From contig CAYYOS010000109.1 of NCBI GenBank assembly GCA_964473355.1, forward strand, positions 1-8,438: a DNA stretch of 8,438 nucleotides, given 5' to 3'. Below the pieces are notes generated by a model. The model made no database searches, was not told where the DNA came from, and was given only the letters and a program-made list of their open reading frames with translations. Below are positions 5,658 to 8,438 of this stretch, one piece after another; position 1 is the stretch's first letter, and the number at the start of each line of letters is the position of its first letter. Made by a program: the position numbers and the translations under genes. Source of the stretch: CAYYOS01 sp964473355 (GTDB lineage: Bacteria; Pseudomonadota; Gammaproteobacteria; Burkholderiales; REEB80).

Positions 5658-7385
5658 TTAATTTTTAAATTTACTCATAGCGTTGAGCAGGCCTTCATGA
5701 CCGGGGTGCTCTTGCAGCGCTTCCTGCCATACGCCCAATGCTTCGTCGGGTTTGCCGTATGCCCATAGCGCCTCGCCTAAGTGCGCGGCAATCTCCGGGT
5801 CGGGGCGCAATGCATAAGCCCGTTTTAAATAATCCACGGCAGCGGCATGCTGGCCCATGCGATATTGCAGCCAACCCATGCTGTCCATAATAAAGGCATC
5901 CTCGGGCGACAATATCAATGCTTTTTCAATTAATTGCATGGCCTCGGCGAGGCGATTGGTACGGTCCGCAAACGTATAGCCCAGGGCATTATAAGCGTGT
6001 GCGTAATCCGGCTTAAGTTTAATCAGCTGGCGTAAATCCCGCTCCATGATGTCCAGCTTGTCGAGTTTTTCTGCCGCCATGGCGTGGTCATAAAGTAAAT
6101 CGTTGTTGGTAGGATATTTCGCGAGTGCGACGTCCAGCAACTTAAAGGCCTCATTAAATGCTTTTGCTTCGCGCAGCAATTGCGCTTCGGCAATAATTAA
6201 TTGCACGCGTTGCTCGGTGTTCGCTGCATTAATTTGGGTTAAATGCTTACGCGCTTCCGCAAGCTTCCCGCTTTTTGCCAGAACGCCTGCCAAACGTATT
6301 TGCGCCGGAATATAAAATTCCCCGGCGAGAATATTCCCGTACCATTGCACGGCTTGAGTGTATTGTTTACGCTCTTCTTCAACCTGGCCTAAATACAACA
6401 TTACCCGCGCCGGGTCCTTAACGTCGAACTCCAGGGCTTGTTTAAAAAAACTCTGAGCAGCATCGTAATCATTTAACTGTAAGGACAATAAACCTACAGC
6501 GACGCTAACATCAGCATTAGCGGGAAAGTCGGCCATCAGTTGCTTAAATTGCACGCGCGCTTCTACGTAATTTTTTTGACTAACCAGATAGCGTGCATAC
6601 GCCAGCCGCATGTCTTGGGCCCGGGGATGGGTTTTTAAAAAATCTTGGTAATATTTAAGCGCCTCAGTGGCCGAAACGCGCTGCAATATCTGGGCATGAA
6701 GTAAACCGCCCGACTCCCATCCCGGTCTTAAGCTAAGTGCAACGTTAATTTCTTGGCGCGCCAACTCTAGCTCCCCGGCGGTGGCTGCCGCTTGCGCCAC
6801 AGCAAAATGCGCCTCGGCTAAATTTGCATAAGGTTTGCTCAACTCCTTAACCAAGGCTAAAGCCGCGGCCCGATCCTGTTCTTTTGAAAATAAACTATTT
6901 AGATGTAGGAAGCCCCGCGCTGTAGCCGTTTTTTCACCGGCCAAGAGGTTCTCGAGATAGGGTCGGGCTTCATCCAAATGCCCCCGATTGACCAATAATG
7001 CCGTGACCGTTTGCCTTGCTTCAATTGAATCCGGGTCTATTTCCAGCCACAAGCGCGCTGCTTCCAATGCCGCTTTGTCTTGTCGGGCAAAAAGGCTAAT
7101 TTGACTGGCACGTTCAGCAACACGGGGGTCGCGCGTGGTTTTCGCCAAACCGATATAGGCATCGGAAGCCAAAGCTAATTCGCCCCGCTGGCCGGCTATT
7201 TCACCCAAAAGAAACTCATAAAACATTTTGGGGGAGAGGGAAACGGCCGGCAAAGGCGTTTCATTCTTCGCACTGGCTTTGGAAGCGTCGGACACGACAG
7301 GCGCGGCGATATTTTGCACTTTTAGCGGAGCACAACCTGAACTTAAAAGCGCAAGAAATAATAGAAATTTCAATATGTGGTTCAC
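5658..7385 (-). CDS. TPR-repeat lipoprotein of the mutM-lolB neighbourhood
   Basis: This is a secreted tetratricopeptide-repeat protein of 575 residues, probably on the periplasmic face of a membrane. The signal peptide MNHILKFLLFLALLSSGC has a lipobox ending at Cys18. A linker (about 20-50) rich in Ala, Ser, Pro and Val follows. Helical TPR-type repeats then run from about 52 to 565. The best conserved part is NALGYTFADRTNRLAEA (466-482), then MDSMGWLQYRMGQ (500-512) and RPDPEIAAHLGEALWAYG (527-544), which I recognise from the conserved TPR protein next to lolB in many proteobacteria. Its exact role is not established; a part in cell-envelope assembly is only inferred from the constant company of lolB. 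I chose the GTG start at 7385 because AAGGTG lies 4 nt upstream and it gives a well-formed lipoprotein signal. The stop is directly followed by the lolB start, so the two form one operon. Confidence 0.93.
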   Translation of the reverse strand: MNHILKFLLFLALLSSGCAPLKVQNIAAPVVSDASKASAKNETPLPAVSLSPKMFYEFLLGEIAGQRGELALASDAYIGLAKTTRDPRVAERASQISLFARQDKAALEAARLWLEIDPDSIEARQTVTALLVNRGHLDEARPYLENLLAGEKTATARGFLHLNSLFSKEQDRAAALALVKELSKPYANLAEAHFAVAQAAATAGELELARQEINVALSLRPGWESGGLLHAQILQRVSATEALKYYQDFLKTHPRAQDMRLAYARYLVSQKNYVEARVQFKQLMADFPANADVSVAVGLLSLQLNDYDAAQSFFKQALEFDVKDPARVMLYLGQVEEERKQYTQAVQWYGNILAGEFYIPAQIRLAGVLAKSGKLAEARKHLTQINAANTEQRVQLIIAEAQLLREAKAFNEAFKLLDVALAKYPTNNDLLYDHAMAAEKLDKLDIMERDLRQLIKLKPDYAHAYNALGYTFADRTNRLAEAMQLIEKALILSPEDAFIMDSMGWLQYRMGQHAAAVDYLKRAYALRPDPEIAAHLGEALWAYGKPDEALGVWQEALQEHPGHEGLLNAMSKFKN

Positions 7386-7403
7386 AATTCACCTTACAAA
7401 GTC

Positions 7404-7432
7404 ATGACATATTGCACATGGTCTAGCATACT
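7404..7432 (+). promoter_or_regulatory. Candidate mutM promoter in the divergent spacer
   Basis: ATGACA (7404-7409; 5 of 6 to TTGACA) and CATACT (7427-7432; 4 of 6 to TATAAT) are 17 bp apart and lie ~40 bp before mutM. TATATT at 7433-7438 is an alternative -10. The 89-bp spacer (7386-7474) must also hold the TPR gene promoter, for which only weak minus-strand matches (TTGAAT ... TATGCT) are seen. Confidence 0.3.
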
Positions 7433-7474
7433 TATATTGTATATGGTAATTCAATCTATTTTTTAGCAAAGTTT

Positions 7475-8290
7475 ATGCCGGAATTACCAGAAGTGGAGAC
7501 GATCCGCCGCGGCTTGAAGCCCCAGTTGCTAGGGCGAACGGTCACCGCCGTGATAGTACATAACAGTGCCCTACGTTGGCCGATCCCCAGCAACCTGCCC
7601 GGACTTCTAGTGGGGCGCCCGCTCATCGATTTGGACCGTCGTGGCAAATATCTATTGCTAAATTGCGGCAACGGCAAGCTCATTATTCACCTTGGCATGT
7701 CTGGGAGCTTGCGGCTTGTGTCGGCCCTCACCGCCTTGCATAAGCACGAACATTTCGAACTCCGCTGGGACAATGAAACCGCTTTACGCCTGCGGGATCC
7801 CCGGCGATTTGGCGCGGTGCTTTGGCAGGAACCGAACTCCCCGGCGCATCCCCTGCTCGCAAATTTAGGTCCGGAACCGCTAGAAGGCACTTTTGACGCC
7901 CATTGGTTGTTTTCTGCATCCCGTGGTCGCCAAGTTAGCATCAAGCAATTTTTAATGACTGGCACGGTCGTTGCGGGAATTGGTAATATTTACGCTACCG
8001 AAGCATTGTTTGATGCCAAAATCCACCCGCAGGCGCCAGCCGGGAAAATCTCTTTAAAACGCTACACCCTATTGGTGCAATCCATAGTCCGCACCTTACA
8101 GAACGCATTGGCGGCCGGGGGTTCAAGTTTACGGGATTTTGTAGATAGCGCCGGTCAACCCGGGTATTTCCAGCAGCAATACCAAGCCTATGGGCGCGCC
8201 AATAAACCCTGCGGCCGATGCGGCCGGGCGTTACATTTGGTGCGTCTGGGGCAAAGGGCTACTGTATATTGTGGTTCTTGCCAGCGCTAA
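7475..8290 (+). CDS. mutM: Formamidopyrimidine-DNA glycosylase (Fpg)
   Basis: Fpg removes 8-oxoguanine and ring-opened purines from DNA and cuts the backbone by beta,delta-elimination. The 271 residues match the family. The N-terminus PELPEVE supplies the catalytic Pro2 (exposed after Met removal) and Glu3. Lys58 (RRGKYLLL) is the conserved phosphate contact. Met75, Arg110 and Phe112 match the trio that fills the gap left by the flipped base. GIGNIYATEALF (168-179) is the helix-two-turn-helix region. A C-terminal zinc finger uses Cys246, Cys249, Cys266 and Cys269, with the DNA-contacting Arg261 between the pairs. The start is fixed by the need for Pro at position 2, although no good Shine-Dalgarno precedes the ATG. 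It is transcribed away from the TPR-lolB operon and ends 77 bp before the next plus-strand gene. Confidence 0.98.
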   Translation: MPELPEVETIRRGLKPQLLGRTVTAVIVHNSALRWPIPSNLPGLLVGRPLIDLDRRGKYLLLNCGNGKLIIHLGMSGSLRLVSALTALHKHEHFELRWDNETALRLRDPRRFGAVLWQEPNSPAHPLLANLGPEPLEGTFDAHWLFSASRGRQVSIKQFLMTGTVVAGIGNIYATEALFDAKIHPQAPAGKISLKRYTLLVQSIVRTLQNALAAGGSSLRDFVDSAGQPGYFQQQYQAYGRANKPCGRCGRALHLVRLGQRATVYCGSCQR

Positions 8291-8302
8291 TGGTATATTA
8301 AT

Positions 8303-8311
8303 TGCTATAAT
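8303..8311 (+). promoter_or_regulatory. Extended -10 promoter of the last, partial gene
   Basis: TGC-TATAAT is a perfect TGn extension plus a perfect -10 hexamer, starting 13 bp after the mutM stop. No good -35 is seen (AGCGCT at 17 bp). Transcription would begin near 8318, about 50 nt before the ATG at 8368. The gene therefore probably has its own promoter rather than relying on read-through from mutM. Confidence 0.5.
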
Positions 8312-8367
8312 TCGAGCGTAGCGCGGTTTTGTAATCTTTGCAAACGCGTCAGGACACCGGGGGATCC

Positions 8368-8438
8368 ATGATAAACGACAACCTAGTCACGCATTTTGAG
8401 GCTTATAGCGCTTGGCGGAATGAGCTCATGACCGCTAT
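8368..8438 (+). CDS. Start of an unidentified gene, cut by the window end
   Basis: ATG at 8368 opens 23 codons, MINDNLVTHFEAYSAWRNELMTA, without a stop before the window ends. The segment looks like an amphipathic helix with a Tyr-x-x-Trp-Arg pattern. I do not recognise a family with confidence, and too little is present to name a function. GGGGGA lies 3 nt upstream of the ATG, rather close for a Shine-Dalgarno, and a perfect extended -10 sits ~60 bp upstream. The only in-frame alternative start is TTG at 8338, which has no ribosome site. In many relatives mutY follows mutM, but this N-terminus does not resemble MutY. Confidence 0.6.
   Translation, partial: MINDNLVTHFEAYSAWRNELMTA

Noticed and set aside
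7456..7965. Minus-strand ORFs of 63-92 residues opposite mutM
   Set aside because: They are shadows of mutM, which has a full set of catalytic and zinc-finger residues.
1..8438. CRISPR array, insertion sequence or prophage remnants
   Set aside because: No regularly spaced repeats, transposase or integrase coding, terminal inverted repeats or target duplications were found on either strand.

Overview
The window looks like chromosomal DNA of a betaproteobacterium (Burkholderiales/Nitrosomonadales type). The evidence is the housekeeping gene order (mutM diverging from a TPR lipoprotein gene, then lolB, ispE, tRNA-Gln(UUG), prs) and the Prs sequence, whose N-terminus and '...ILLGEVWK' stretch resemble betaproteobacterial Prs as I recall them. 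No taxonomic search was possible, so the class is an inference.

Layout from left to right. Positions 1-482 (minus) hold the N-terminal half of prs. Positions 526-600 (minus) hold a tRNA-Gln(UUG) with encoded CCA. Positions 606-1430 (minus) hold ispE, ending 5 bp from the tRNA. Positions 1568-4806 (minus) hold a tightly coupled two-gene unit: a secreted PhnD/SsuA-like periplasmic binding protein, overlapping by one base with a 792-residue membrane protein of the form TM - periplasmic domain - TM - HAMP - PAS - GGDEF - EAL. A 239-bp intergenic region (4807-5045) precedes this unit and carries a near-perfect sigma-54 (RpoN) -24/-12 promoter. Positions 5046-7385 (minus) hold lolB and a TPR lipoprotein gene with no gap between them. 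Positions 7475-8290 (plus) hold mutM, divergent from the TPR gene. A second plus-strand gene starts at 8368, behind an extended -10 promoter, and runs off the end.

How the genes work together. prs (PRPP synthesis), ispE (MEP isoprenoid pathway), lolB (outer-membrane lipoprotein receptor), the TPR lipoprotein and mutM (8-oxoguanine repair) form the familiar housekeeping neighbourhood. The unusual part is the two-gene signalling cassette between lolB and ispE. The likely arrangement is that the periplasmic protein binds a small molecule and reports to the periplasmic domain of the membrane-bound GGDEF-EAL enzyme, changing cyclic-di-GMP levels. The closest precedent I know is the NspS-MbaA polyamine sensor pair of Vibrio cholerae. 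Here the binding protein belongs to a different family, lacks the STSG-type oxyanion motif of true phosphonate binders, and has no transporter genes beside it. The sigma-54 promoter suggests the cassette has its own activator-dependent control, separate from its housekeeping neighbours.
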